Source of the DNA: Vibrio hyugaensis
GTDB lineage: Bacteria > Pseudomonadota > Gammaproteobacteria > Enterobacterales > Vibrionaceae
Direction: 5' to 3'
Length of the DNA stretch: 64,000 nucleotides
Assembly: GCF_002906655.1 (NCBI RefSeq)
Contig: NZ_CP025795.1
Coordinates: forward strand, 868,001 to 932,000
The notes under the pieces were generated by a model that was not told the origin of the DNA, did no database searches, and saw only the letters and a program-made list of their open reading frames with translations. The translations under genes and the position numbers were made by a program. Below are positions 17,915 through 25,995 of this stretch, piece after piece. Every line of letters starts with the position of its first letter. Positions within the stretch are counted from its first letter, which is position 1.

Positions 17915-19840
17915 CTAGAACGCGTAAGTCACGTTAAAGCGAAAGTCTCGACCTGGGCTAGCATAGCCTTGTGCAACCGGGCTGCCGATGTATTCCATGT
18001 ATGACGCGTGGTCAAAGTAGTACTTATCAAACACGTTTTTCACTGAAAGAGTCAAAGAAAGCTCTTCATCGACTAATGGCATCCAGTATGCGTATACATC
18101 ATGTACACCGTAGCCTGGCTTTTCTGGATGAACCGTCGGGTCCGCCACGTCGGTTAAACGCTCAACAAATCTTGCATTCCAACCAAACTCCAGTGTTTCT
18201 ATCGGTTGGTAGATAAGATCAAGTACCCAAGTATCACCGATAGATGTGCCTAGGGTTGAGTCCTCATCCGAAAGCGGTGTGCTATTCAGTTCCGGACGCG
18301 ATTGGTTGTAACTCAAGCGAGCTGACACATCTGAAATCGCATAGCCTAGGTAAGCGGTAATGCCTTGGTTATCTAAATCGCCAACATTGGTGTACACCGC
18401 ACCTTGATTGGTGACGACATCTTTGATTGTGCTGTCGAAGAAGGTCAAGCCAGCATAGAAATCGTCATACTGGTAGTTTGCGCCCAGTTCTAGGTTGCGC
18501 GCTTCCTCTGGCTTACGGTTTGGATCATTTTCGCGGTAGTCGATGACAAACAACTCTTTAATTTGTTGACCACGGAACGCCTCTGCGTAGCTAGCGAACA
18601 GGTTCAGTCCTTCTAATGCGTTGTAATTGATGCCGACATTCGGACTAAAGCCGCTAGAGTCAAAATCTTGATCGATGTTATCCGTTAATTCATACCAATC
18701 ATAGCGAGCGCCCGCGGTGAGAATCAGCGCTTCCGTTAGCATCCGATCATCTTGGACAAACAACCCATAAACCGTCCCTTTTTCTTCATCGTCAAGCTTG
18801 CCATCGTAGTTGGTTTCAAATTCAGATTTGTCTTTCTTGTAATCCAATCCGTAAACCAAGGTATGGTCGGTGAGCTTGCTGGTATTGAAGATCTTCACAC
18901 CAGAGGTCTGGATGGAGCCATCACTGGTGCCCCAACGAGGGTGATCTTTATGCGCAAGTCGGCTATCGGTGTAGTAAAAAGTGGTGTCGAGATTGAACAA
19001 GTCACTTGCACTGTATTTGTGATTAAGTGTGAACGTCGAGCGGTCCGTCTCTTGGTCTAAAGGTTCGTTTTTGAAACTTGGTTGGAAGTGCGGGCGATTC
19101 AAGCGTCGTCCATCGTCATTACGGTAGTCGTAGCTTACCGAGAGGTAGTGTTCGTCATTGAGTTGACCGGATAGCTTAAGGAGGACAACTTGCTGTTCCA
19201 GCGCTGTATAAGGTTGCTCTTCACCTTTGCCGTCTTGAATATTGTCGCCATCCACATAACCAAATGACGCTAACAGGCCGAGTTGGTCTGCCACCTCACC
19301 ATACAAGCTAGCAGAGACTTTGTAGCCTTCATTGTTGGTGTAGTAACCACCTTTTAGCATTGCGCCGTAAGTTTCGTCCGCGGCGAGTAAATCGTGGGCG
19401 TCTTTAGTGGTGAACTTAATCGCGCCGCCAAGTGCTCCGGGGCCATCGGTAGCGCGTCCTGCGCCAGCACTGACATCGACTTGTTTAAGCAGTTCCGGTT
19501 CAATCGATAAACGACCTTGGTGATGGAATAGGTTACCTGATTGTTCCGCACCGTCGATAGAGACATTGAGCATGGTGTCTTCTAATCCACGCACGTAGAT
19601 CTTCTGAGAGATACCCGAAGAACCACCAACACTGATTTCCGCATCTTTACGGAAGATATCATTCAAATCTTGGGCTTGAGATTTTGCGAGTTGGTCAGAG
19701 TCTATTGAGATGTCAACGGCCTCAGGTGTATGACCGGTCACCTCGATAACTTCAATATCATCCTTGGCGTAAGTCGCTTGTGACGTTACTAATAGCGCGA
19801 TGGTAAGTGGGCTTAGCTTAAATACGGTTGAAGCAGGCAC
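17915..19840 (-). CDS. TonB-dependent outer-membrane receptor (iron-regulated, ligand unknown)
   Basis: The product is a 22-stranded-barrel-type receptor of about 641 residues. It has a signal peptide (ending TSQATYA), a TonB-box-like DDIEVIEVTG segment, a plug domain with KIYVRGLEDTMLNVSIDG and GPGALGGAIKFTTKDA, and a C-terminal barrel ending in VTYAF, as expected for BAM recognition. The frame extends to an ATG at 19852, but I prefer the GTG at 19840 because GGAGG lies five bases before it and nothing like a ribosome-binding site precedes the ATG. A Fur-box-like operator lies just upstream. The ligand cannot be read from the sequence; a siderophore or haem is likely. Upstream lies a two-component pair, a layout reminiscent of PeuRS-PeuA of V. 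parahaemolyticus, but no TonB2 genes follow. Confidence 0.88.
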   Translation of the reverse strand: MPASTVFKLSPLTIALLVTSQATYAKDDIEVIEVTGHTPEAVDISIDSDQLAKSQAQDLNDIFRKDAEISVGGSSGISQKIYVRGLEDTMLNVSIDGAEQSGNLFHHQGRLSIEPELLKQVDVSAGAGRATDGPGALGGAIKFTTKDAHDLLAADETYGAMLKGGYYTNNEGYKVSASLYGEVADQLGLLASFGYVDGDNIQDGKGEEQPYTALEQQVVLLKLSGQLNDEHYLSVSYDYRNDDGRRLNRPHFQPSFKNEPLDQETDRSTFTLNHKYSASDLFNLDTTFYYTDSRLAHKDHPRWGTSDGSIQTSGVKIFNTSKLTDHTLVYGLDYKKDKSEFETNYDGKLDDEEKGTVYGLFVQDDRMLTEALILTAGARYDWYELTDNIDQDFDSSGFSPNVGINYNALEGLNLFASYAEAFRGQQIKELFVIDYRENDPNRKPEEARNLELGANYQYDDFYAGLTFFDSTIKDVVTNQGAVYTNVGDLDNQGITAYLGYAISDVSARLSYNQSRPELNSTPLSDEDSTLGTSIGDTWVLDLIYQPIETLEFGWNARFVERLTDVADPTVHPEKPGYGVHDVYAYWMPLVDEELSLTLSVKNVFDKYYFDHASYMEYIGSPVAQGYASPGRDFRFNVTYAF

Positions 19841-19853
19841 CGTAACCTCCATT

Positions 19854-19872
19854 GTTAATGAGAATTATTATC
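19854..19872 (-). promoter_or_regulatory. Fur-box-like operator of the TonB-dependent receptor gene
   Basis: Read on the minus strand, this 19-mer matches about 15 of 19 positions of the Fur consensus (GATAAT-type halves). It sits 13-32 bases upstream of the preferred GTG start, so it would cover the promoter or transcript start. Confidence 0.75.
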
Positions 19873-19948
19873 GAGTGGGATTTTGGTGATTCTTCCACGC
19901 TGAGTAAACGACTTTTACAACTGTTACAATCCTTGTTTGCAACTGTAC

Positions 19949-21289
19949 TTAGCGTTTTTTCGGTAAAGTAATATCCATGGTTAAACCTTGGTTTGGTGCG
20001 TTATAGGCCTTAATGGTGCCGCCAACCGCTTCTATATGTCGCTTGGCAAGAGCTAGCCCAACGCCAAAGCCTTTACGTGATGCGACTTGGTTGTTTGCCT
20101 TGAAGAAAGGTTTAAAGATTTGTTGGTATAAGCTTGGGTCGATGCCTGGACCGGAATCGGTAATTAAGATGTGGTAATGACTGCTTTTCGCTAATGCGCG
20201 GATCATTAATGTCTCATTCGATTGTGTGTAACGCAGCCCATTGCGAATGACATTTTCCAAGGACTGACTCAGTGCCATTTGGTTAGAGTCTTCAATAGGG
20301 AGAGGCTCGTCTTGGGAAAGCTCGAGGAGTTTATCCGGATATTCAAATCTGGCATCTTCGGCGATGATTTCAATCAGTTCTGCCAAGTCGAAGGATTCTG
20401 TTCTTAAGTTGGGTTGTTCGTTTTCGATCCACGCCAGTGTTAACGTATCTTCAGCGGTTGAGCGCATCTTATGTGTGTCAGTTTTGATGCGTTGCAACAT
20501 CTGTTCACGTTCGATGTTCTTATCCACACAGTCTATGGCCATTTCTATCCGTGCTAGTGGGGTACGTATCTCATGGGACATATCGGCGATTAAGTTTCTG
20601 TTGTGTTGAATCACATCTGAAGTTCGCTCCGCCATTTTGTCGAAAGTCCGCGCGACTTGGCTTATTTCATCGTTGCCTAACTTCATGGTTTGCCCAATTC
20701 GCGCCGAATAATCCCCTTGGCTGAAAGCTTGGCTTGCTCGGTGGAACTGCTGCAATGGACGCATGACGTAACGGTACAAATACACCGTAAGTGCCAGTAA
20801 AGAGAGAAATGGAATCACAAAACGGAACAGCCAGAACGCATGAGACATGTAAGTGCCAGGGCGCATTCGGTCAGGTAGCAGGATGAGAAAGTGATAACCA
20901 AACGGAGAAAGTGGCACCTCCATAATTGGGCTCTCAGGGAAGTCGAGGTGGATTTTCCATTCTACACTTCGGCCAATACCGTAACCTTCCCAGAAGCGCT
21001 CATTGAGTGGGTTACCGCCTTTGACATCCAATTGTGATTGCACCACGGTTGCCCATGTCGATTCCTCAAGAGCAAGTGCTTCGAGCCACAGGTCTAATCC
21101 TTGCCAATCTTCATGTTCAACATAGCGTTGCGCAGTGCTACCCCAATCAAGAATCTGTTGTCGGTGAGATTTTTTTAAGTAACTCATTTTTTCGTTAGAA
21201 AGAATGGCGGCGCTGTGAATCAAGGAGAAAAAGATCACAACGCCTAAAGACAAGACGACAAACAGCCGCCAGAACAACATCTTCTTCAC
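19949..21289 (-). CDS. Sensor histidine kinase of an OmpR-type two-component pair
   Basis: The 446-residue kinase has an N-terminal membrane helix, a periplasmic sensor of about 110 residues, a second helix (about 150-170) and HAMP. HisKA follows with His239 in ADMSHEIRTPLARIEMA, then HATPase_c with ENVIRNGLRY, DSGPGI and GFGVGLALAKR motifs. Its GTG start overlaps the TGA of the upstream response-regulator gene, suggesting translational coupling; an in-frame ATG is three codons downstream. The transcription unit is preceded by a Fur-like operator, so the signal may relate to iron, a siderophore or envelope conditions. The sensor domain itself is not recognised. Confidence 0.9.
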   Translation of the reverse strand: MKKMLFWRLFVVLSLGVVIFFSLIHSAAILSNEKMSYLKKSHRQQILDWGSTAQRYVEHEDWQGLDLWLEALALEESTWATVVQSQLDVKGGNPLNERFWEGYGIGRSVEWKIHLDFPESPIMEVPLSPFGYHFLILLPDRMRPGTYMSHAFWLFRFVIPFLSLLALTVYLYRYVMRPLQQFHRASQAFSQGDYSARIGQTMKLGNDEISQVARTFDKMAERTSDVIQHNRNLIADMSHEIRTPLARIEMAIDCVDKNIEREQMLQRIKTDTHKMRSTAEDTLTLAWIENEQPNLRTESFDLAELIEIIAEDARFEYPDKLLELSQDEPLPIEDSNQMALSQSLENVIRNGLRYTQSNETLMIRALAKSSHYHILITDSGPGIDPSLYQQIFKPFFKANNQVASRKGFGVGLALAKRHIEAVGGTIKAYNAPNQGLTMDITLPKKR

Positions 21290-22044
21290 TTGAAAATATA
21301 CCCTTTACCGTGCACGGTCTGGATACGGTCGTTCGACATGCCTTCTGCGATAAGACGTTTACGGACACGACTTAAATGCATGTCGAGTGCTCGGTCATAT
21401 TGGCTAAACTGGCGCTCTAAAACGCTTTGGTAAAGGAAAGGCTTAGTCAACACTTCTTCGCGGTTTTCTATCAAGGTCCAAAGTAACTTAAATTGAATTG
21501 GTGTTAGCCGAATGGGTTCCATATCTAGGCGATGATGCAGCGTGACCGTGTGAGTTTGTTTATCGAGCAGTAACTCTCTATCGCTAAGGTGAGAGGCGGA
21601 ATTGGTTTGTTTTATTAATTGTGTGCGACGTAAAATCGCTTCAATACGTAAGCTGACCTCGGTGAAGTTACAGGGTTTTGTGATGTAATCGTCTGCGCCA
21701 CATTTAAGCCCCTGAATTCGATATTCTTCTGCGCCATAGGCCGTCAGCATCACGACCGGTGTTTGTGACTGCGAGCGAATCACGTTGAGCACTTCGAATC
21801 CATCGAGGTTCGGAAGATTAACGTCCAAAATAACCAAATCAAAAGATTGTTGCTGAAATGCGTTAACGCCGTCATCGCCACTGAACATGGAAATGACGTG
21901 ATATTTTTGTTCTTTGAGTAGGCCAGTTAGTTGAAGGTTGAGGTCGGGATCATCCTCGACGAGCAAAATGGATTGGATCGGAGTTGATGAGTTTGATGAC
22001 CAATGATTTTGGTGCTGAACATTCACTGACGTTGGGCTGAACAT
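21286..22044 (-). CDS. OmpR-family DNA-binding response regulator
   Basis: The 252-residue regulator has a receiver domain (about 24-140) with acidic pocket LLVEDD, phospho-acceptor Asp74 in VILDVNLPNLDG and Lys in DDYITKPCN. A C-terminal winged-helix domain contains LTPIQFKLLWTL and VRKRL near the end, followed by VHGKGYIF. It has an unusual N-terminal extension of about 23 polar residues before the receiver, so a later start is possible, though no better ribosome-binding site was seen. The kinase gene overlaps its 3' end. A Fur-like operator lies 22-40 bases before the start. It likely regulates the adjacent TonB receptor gene. Confidence 0.9.
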   Translation of the reverse strand: MFSPTSVNVQHQNHWSSNSSTPIQSILLVEDDPDLNLQLTGLLKEQKYHVISMFSGDDGVNAFQQQSFDLVILDVNLPNLDGFEVLNVIRSQSQTPVVMLTAYGAEEYRIQGLKCGADDYITKPCNFTEVSLRIEAILRRTQLIKQTNSASHLSDRELLLDKQTHTVTLHHRLDMEPIRLTPIQFKLLWTLIENREEVLTKPFLYQSVLERQFSQYDRALDMHLSRVRKRLIAEGMSNDRIQTVHGKGYIFK

Positions 22045-22065
22045 ATTGACATTTTACTCATTATT

Positions 22066-22084
22066 GATAATGCGAACTATTATC
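22066..22084 (-). promoter_or_regulatory. Fur-box-like operator of the response regulator/kinase operon
   Basis: GATAAT and ATTATC halves flank a 7-base centre, matching about 14 of 19 Fur-consensus positions. The dyad extends to a perfect 11-bp inverted repeat (22061-22071 with 22079-22089). It ends 22 bases upstream of the response-regulator start. Confidence 0.75.
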
Positions 22085-22218
22085 AATAATGGCTGAATGA
22101 AAATCAATGTGATGAATGAGAAAGCTATCAGTTATTAGGTTTGAAAGGTTAAAGTGCGACCTATCTAGAAGATTTTTCAGTGGTAAACAAGCAGTGATGA
22201 ATTGGATGGGGGGAAAAG

Positions 22219-22246
22219 AAAACCCACCTAAACTTGGTGGGTTTTT
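22219..22246 (-). terminator. Terminator downstream of sulfatase 1
   Basis: An AACCCACC/GGTGGGTT stem with a 7-base loop has T-rich sequence on both sides, 19 bases past the sulfatase stop. The rest of the 220-bp gap up to the regulator gene holds only the Fur-like operator. Confidence 0.85.
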
Positions 22247-22264
22247 CGGTAGTTGCAAAAGAAA

Positions 22265-23830
22265 CTAGTTCATTTTCTTAACTTCTTGCTGAAGTTGCTC
22301 AAGCTGCTTCATCTTGCCTTGTAGGCCTAGAGATTGGTAGCTGATAGACGCAGGGTTCATCATCTGACCTTGCTGCATTGGGTAATCTGGCAGTGTCTTG
22401 AAGAACTCGCCTAGCACATCTTGGATTGGTACGAACAACCACATGTTGTCTGCCATCCAGCGCAGGTACATACCAGATTCGTGTGGCGCTTTCTCAAATG
22501 GGTCTGCACGTAGGTGAATGATCTGTGGCCAGTTTGGAGAGAAGCGAATCGCGTTAGAGATATCACCTTCAAGAACCGCGAAGTTCAGCTTCCAGTCATT
22601 CCAACGTACTGCGTTTAGCTCACCGTTTGCAGTGAAGTAAAGCAGTGACTCACGAGGGCCTTTCTCTTCTTTACCTTGGAAGTAAGGCATGAAGTTGTAG
22701 CCATCAATGTGTACGCGCCAGTCTTTACCGTTCGCTTTGTAGCCTTTCGCTAGCTTCTCTTTTACGTCAGGAACGCCAGCGGCTGCCATTAGTGTTGGTA
22801 GCCAATCTTGGTGCGCCATCATGTCGTTGATCTTGGTTCCTGGTTCAATCACGCCAGGCCAACGAACAAGCTGAGGTACACGCATACCGCCTTCCCAAGT
22901 GGTACCTTTCTCACCATGGAATGGGGTAGCACCGCCGTCAGGCCATGTTACGGTTTCTGCACCGTTATCGGTTGAGTAGATAACGATGGTGTTATCAGCA
23001 ACACCTAGCTCGTCAAGTTTGTCCAGTAGAACACCCACCTGGTCATCGTGCTCAAGCATACCGTCAGCGTAGATACTTACACCTGATTTACCTTGGTACT
23101 TCTCTTGTAGACGAGTCCAAACGTGCATACGTGTAGTGTTGTGCCAGATAAAGAACGGCTTGTCTGCTTTCACGGCTTTTTCCATGAATGCAAGAGACGT
23201 CTCTAGGAACTCTTCATCTGCGTGTTCCATGCGCTTACGTGTCATAGGACCGGTATCTTCAATCTTACCGTCAGCAAATGACTTGATTACACCACGAGGG
23301 CCGTAGTTTTTGCGGAACTCTGGATCTTTAGGGTAGTAATAAGTTTCTGGTTCTTCTTCAGCGTTGAGGTGATAAAGGTTACCGAAGAACTCGTCGAAAC
23401 CGTGGTTTGTTGGTAAGTGTTGATCTTGGTCGCCCAAGTGGTTTTTACCAAACTGAGCAGTCATGTAACCTTGACCTTTAAGAAGGTCGGCAATAGTCGG
23501 TGCCCAATCCGGAATACCGTGTGTGGAGCCTGGCATACCGATAGTAAGCAAGCCAGTACGGAACGGTTCTTGGCCTGTGATGAATGCTGCACGGCCAGCG
23601 GTACAAGATTGCTGACCGTAGTGATCAGTAAATAGTGCCCCTTCGTTTGCAATGCGGTCGATATTAGGGGTCTGGTAACCCATCATACCTTGGTTGTATG
23701 CACTGATGTTCCAGTACCCAACATCATCACCAAAGATCGCTAGGATATTTGGTTTGTCTGCCGCCGCTGCAGCACTTGAGGTTGCCAGTACGCCGAGACC
23801 GACAGCCAGCTTGCTCATTTGGTTAGCCAT
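22265..23830 (-). CDS. Periplasmic sulfatase 1 (Cys-type, arylsulfatase family)
   Basis: The 521-residue sulfatase has an Ala-rich signal peptide. The mature protein begins with NILAIFGDD, whose Asp35/Asp36 bind calcium. The formylglycine site is Cys76 in the CTAGR motif. GKNHLGD, STDNGAE and WEGGMRVP supply the remaining metal and sulfate contacts of type I sulfatases. It hydrolyses a sulfate ester after conversion of the cysteine to formylglycine; the substrate is not readable. It is divergent from sulfatase 2 across a 466-bp regulatory gap. Sequence similarity between the three sulfatases in the window shows they are paralogues. A GGAG site precedes the ATG. The radical-SAM maturases at 31175 and 52564 are the likely activators. 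Confidence 0.93.
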   Translation of the reverse strand: MANQMSKLAVGLGVLATSSAAAAADKPNILAIFGDDVGYWNISAYNQGMMGYQTPNIDRIANEGALFTDHYGQQSCTAGRAAFITGQEPFRTGLLTIGMPGSTHGIPDWAPTIADLLKGQGYMTAQFGKNHLGDQDQHLPTNHGFDEFFGNLYHLNAEEEPETYYYPKDPEFRKNYGPRGVIKSFADGKIEDTGPMTRKRMEHADEEFLETSLAFMEKAVKADKPFFIWHNTTRMHVWTRLQEKYQGKSGVSIYADGMLEHDDQVGVLLDKLDELGVADNTIVIYSTDNGAETVTWPDGGATPFHGEKGTTWEGGMRVPQLVRWPGVIEPGTKINDMMAHQDWLPTLMAAAGVPDVKEKLAKGYKANGKDWRVHIDGYNFMPYFQGKEEKGPRESLLYFTANGELNAVRWNDWKLNFAVLEGDISNAIRFSPNWPQIIHLRADPFEKAPHESGMYLRWMADNMWLFVPIQDVLGEFFKTLPDYPMQQGQMMNPASISYQSLGLQGKMKQLEQLQQEVKKMN

Positions 23831-24296
23831 AAAAACTCCAAATTGGTTGTAAGTTGTAAAAAAGCATAGGTACCGCCCACACTTTGTTCGCGACTAAGTT
23901 AATGATGTTATTGGAGAATGTCGCTTTATAGTTGTTATAACCATAGGTTATGTGACGATATAACTTGTTGTTTTGTAAGGCTGAATACTGAAACACTGTT
24001 AAATGAGGAAAAATCGAAGCGAGACTTAGGTCACGTTGCTCTTACTTTTTAAGTGGTTATTGGACATTAGTGTCTCCTTTCTACTGCGTTATCGGCTTAT
24101 CAGGTAGGGAAACTAGCTTTCAAAGTCTCTCGCCGTATTAAGCGTTCCCTTAAACGGCTGGAAAAATCAGCTCGAAAGGTTAGCAGGCCCTGATTTTATT
24201 CCTTATTTATTTATGCCATCAGATTCGCATTAGTTGATTTTGTGAGCTATACGTTTTTGTGCAGGAAGCATTTTTCTAGTACACACAGAGGTTTAT
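23831..24296. promoter_or_regulatory. Divergent promoter region of sulfatases 1 and 2, with stacked dyads
   Basis: No gene is seen in these 466 bases. Near sulfatase 1 lie two dyads with centres 11 bp apart. One is TTATA-N5-TATAA at 23926-23940. The other is ATAACC-ATA-GGTTAT at 23937-23951. Both fit the T-N11-A pattern of LysR-type binding sites. A further TATAAC half-site lies at 23959-23964. The half nearer sulfatase 2 shows only weak inverted repeats. Confidence 0.5.
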
Positions 24297-25844
24297 ATGA
24301 CAGCGAAATATGGCGTGAAGCGTCGATTAGCAATTCTTACCGCTGCTTTCATTGGTGCGACGAGTAGCAGTATCGCAGCAGAGAAACCGAATATTTTGGT
24401 GATCTGGGGTGATGATATCGGTCAGTCGAATATCAGCGCGTATACATTTGGTTTAATGGGATACAAGACACCCAACATTGATAGCATCGCAAAAGAAGGC
24501 ATGATGTTTACCGATTATTACGGTGAGCAGTCTTGTACTGCAGGTCGCTCAACTTTCATTACTGGTCAAACTGTATTGAGAACTGGTTTGAGTAAAGTAG
24601 GCTTACCGGGTGCAGATCTAGGTTTGCAAGCGGAAGACGCGACCATTGCAGAAATGCTAAAACCACTTGGCTACATGACGGGCCAATTTGGTAAAAACCA
24701 TTTAGGTGATAAGGACGAACATTTACCAACAAACCACGGCTTCGACGAATTTTTTGGCAACCTTTACCATTTGAACGCCGAGGAAGAACCTGAGAATGTG
24801 GATTACCCGAAAGACCCTGAGTTCCGCAAGAAGTTTGGTCCTCGTGGGGTGATAAAGTCTTTTGCTGACGGAAAAATCGAAGATACCGGGCCTCTAACGC
24901 GTAAGCGTATGGAAACCGTCGATGAAGAAACCTTAGACGCGGCATTAGACTTTATGGATCGTGCAGTTAAAGCGGATAAACCATTCTTTGTATGGTGGAA
25001 CGCGACTCGTATGCATTTCCGTACTCACGTGAAAGAAGATAACCTAGGAAAAACAGGCATCAGCTTCTATGCTGATGGTATGGTTGAACACGATAATCAC
25101 GTCGGTCAACTGCTGAAAAAAGTCGACGACCTGGGCATTAAAGATAACACCATCGTATTTTACTCAACCGATAATGGCCCACACATGAACTCGTGGCCAG
25201 ATGCGGGCACAACGCCATTCCGTGGTGAGAAGAACACTAACTGGGAAGGGGCTTTCCGTGTCCCAGCCATGGTTCGTTGGCCGGGTAAGATTGAACCAGG
25301 CAGCGTTTCTAATGAGATCATGCACCATATGGACTGGATGCCAACGTTGGTAGCCGCAGCCGGTGATGATCAAATCAAAGAGAAGCTGCTGAAAGGTTAC
25401 TCAGCAGGAGATAAGAAGTTCAAAGTTCACCTAGATGGTTACAACTTCCTACCATACCTAACGGGTAAAGAAGAAAAGGGCCCGCGTGAAGAGATTTTCT
25501 ACTTTACAGACGATGGCGACTTGAGTTCACTTCGTTACCATAACTGGAAGATTGTATTCCTAGAGCAGCGCGCGAAAGGCACGCTTCGTATTTGGGCTGA
25601 ACCGTTTACTCCATTGCGTGTGCCTAAGATCTTCAACCTACGTATGGACCCATACGAAGTGGCTGACATTACGTCGAACACTTACTATGACTGGTTGATT
25701 GACCACGCTTACATGTTGGTACCGGCACAAGCGTATGTGGGTAAATTCTTGGCTACGTTCGAAGAATTCCCACCACGACAAAAAGCAGCAAGCTTCTCAC
25801 TTGATCAAGTGATGGAGAAGTTGCAGGAAAACCCTAATAAATAA
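24297..25844 (+). CDS. Periplasmic sulfatase 2 (Cys-type, arylsulfatase family)
   Basis: The 515-residue sulfatase has a signal peptide ending near SSSIAA. NILVIWGDD supplies metal ligands Asp39/Asp40. The formylglycine residue is Cys80 in CTAGR, followed by GKNHLGD, STDNGPH and WEGAFRVP. It is closely similar to sulfatases 1 and 3, including a shared block from HLPTNHGFDEFFGNLYHL through the GPRGVI segment, but differs in its C-terminal third, which usually shapes substrate choice. It is followed by a terminator with a UUCG loop and then by the octaheme cytochrome gene on the same strand. Confidence 0.93.
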   Translation: MTAKYGVKRRLAILTAAFIGATSSSIAAEKPNILVIWGDDIGQSNISAYTFGLMGYKTPNIDSIAKEGMMFTDYYGEQSCTAGRSTFITGQTVLRTGLSKVGLPGADLGLQAEDATIAEMLKPLGYMTGQFGKNHLGDKDEHLPTNHGFDEFFGNLYHLNAEEEPENVDYPKDPEFRKKFGPRGVIKSFADGKIEDTGPLTRKRMETVDEETLDAALDFMDRAVKADKPFFVWWNATRMHFRTHVKEDNLGKTGISFYADGMVEHDNHVGQLLKKVDDLGIKDNTIVFYSTDNGPHMNSWPDAGTTPFRGEKNTNWEGAFRVPAMVRWPGKIEPGSVSNEIMHHMDWMPTLVAAAGDDQIKEKLLKGYSAGDKKFKVHLDGYNFLPYLTGKEEKGPREEIFYFTDDGDLSSLRYHNWKIVFLEQRAKGTLRIWAEPFTPLRVPKIFNLRMDPYEVADITSNTYYDWLIDHAYMLVPAQAYVGKFLATFEEFPPRQKAASFSLDQVMEKLQENPNK

Positions 25845-25863
25845 ATTGATTGCAACTAAACGT

Positions 25864-25888
25864 GGGGCTCTTCGGAGCCTCTTTTTTT
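25864..25888 (+). terminator. Terminator of sulfatase 2 with UUCG tetraloop
   Basis: A GGCTC/GAGCC stem closes a C(UUCG)G tetraloop and is followed by a run of seven T, 20 bases after the stop codon. Confidence 0.85.
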
Positions 25889-25995
25889 GCGCCGTGTTTA
25901 AGTTTCTTCTAAAACTCATGTAATTGTTTGTCTAAAAAGAAAAAATGCTTCTATCTTTGATCATAGAATTAAAAGAATCACACACAAGGACAGTT

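Noticed and set aside
17915..22044. Direct identification as PeuRS-PeuA of V. parahaemolyticus
   Set aside because: The layout is similar but no TonB2 genes follow the receptor, and the receptor could not be tied to enterobactin from sequence.
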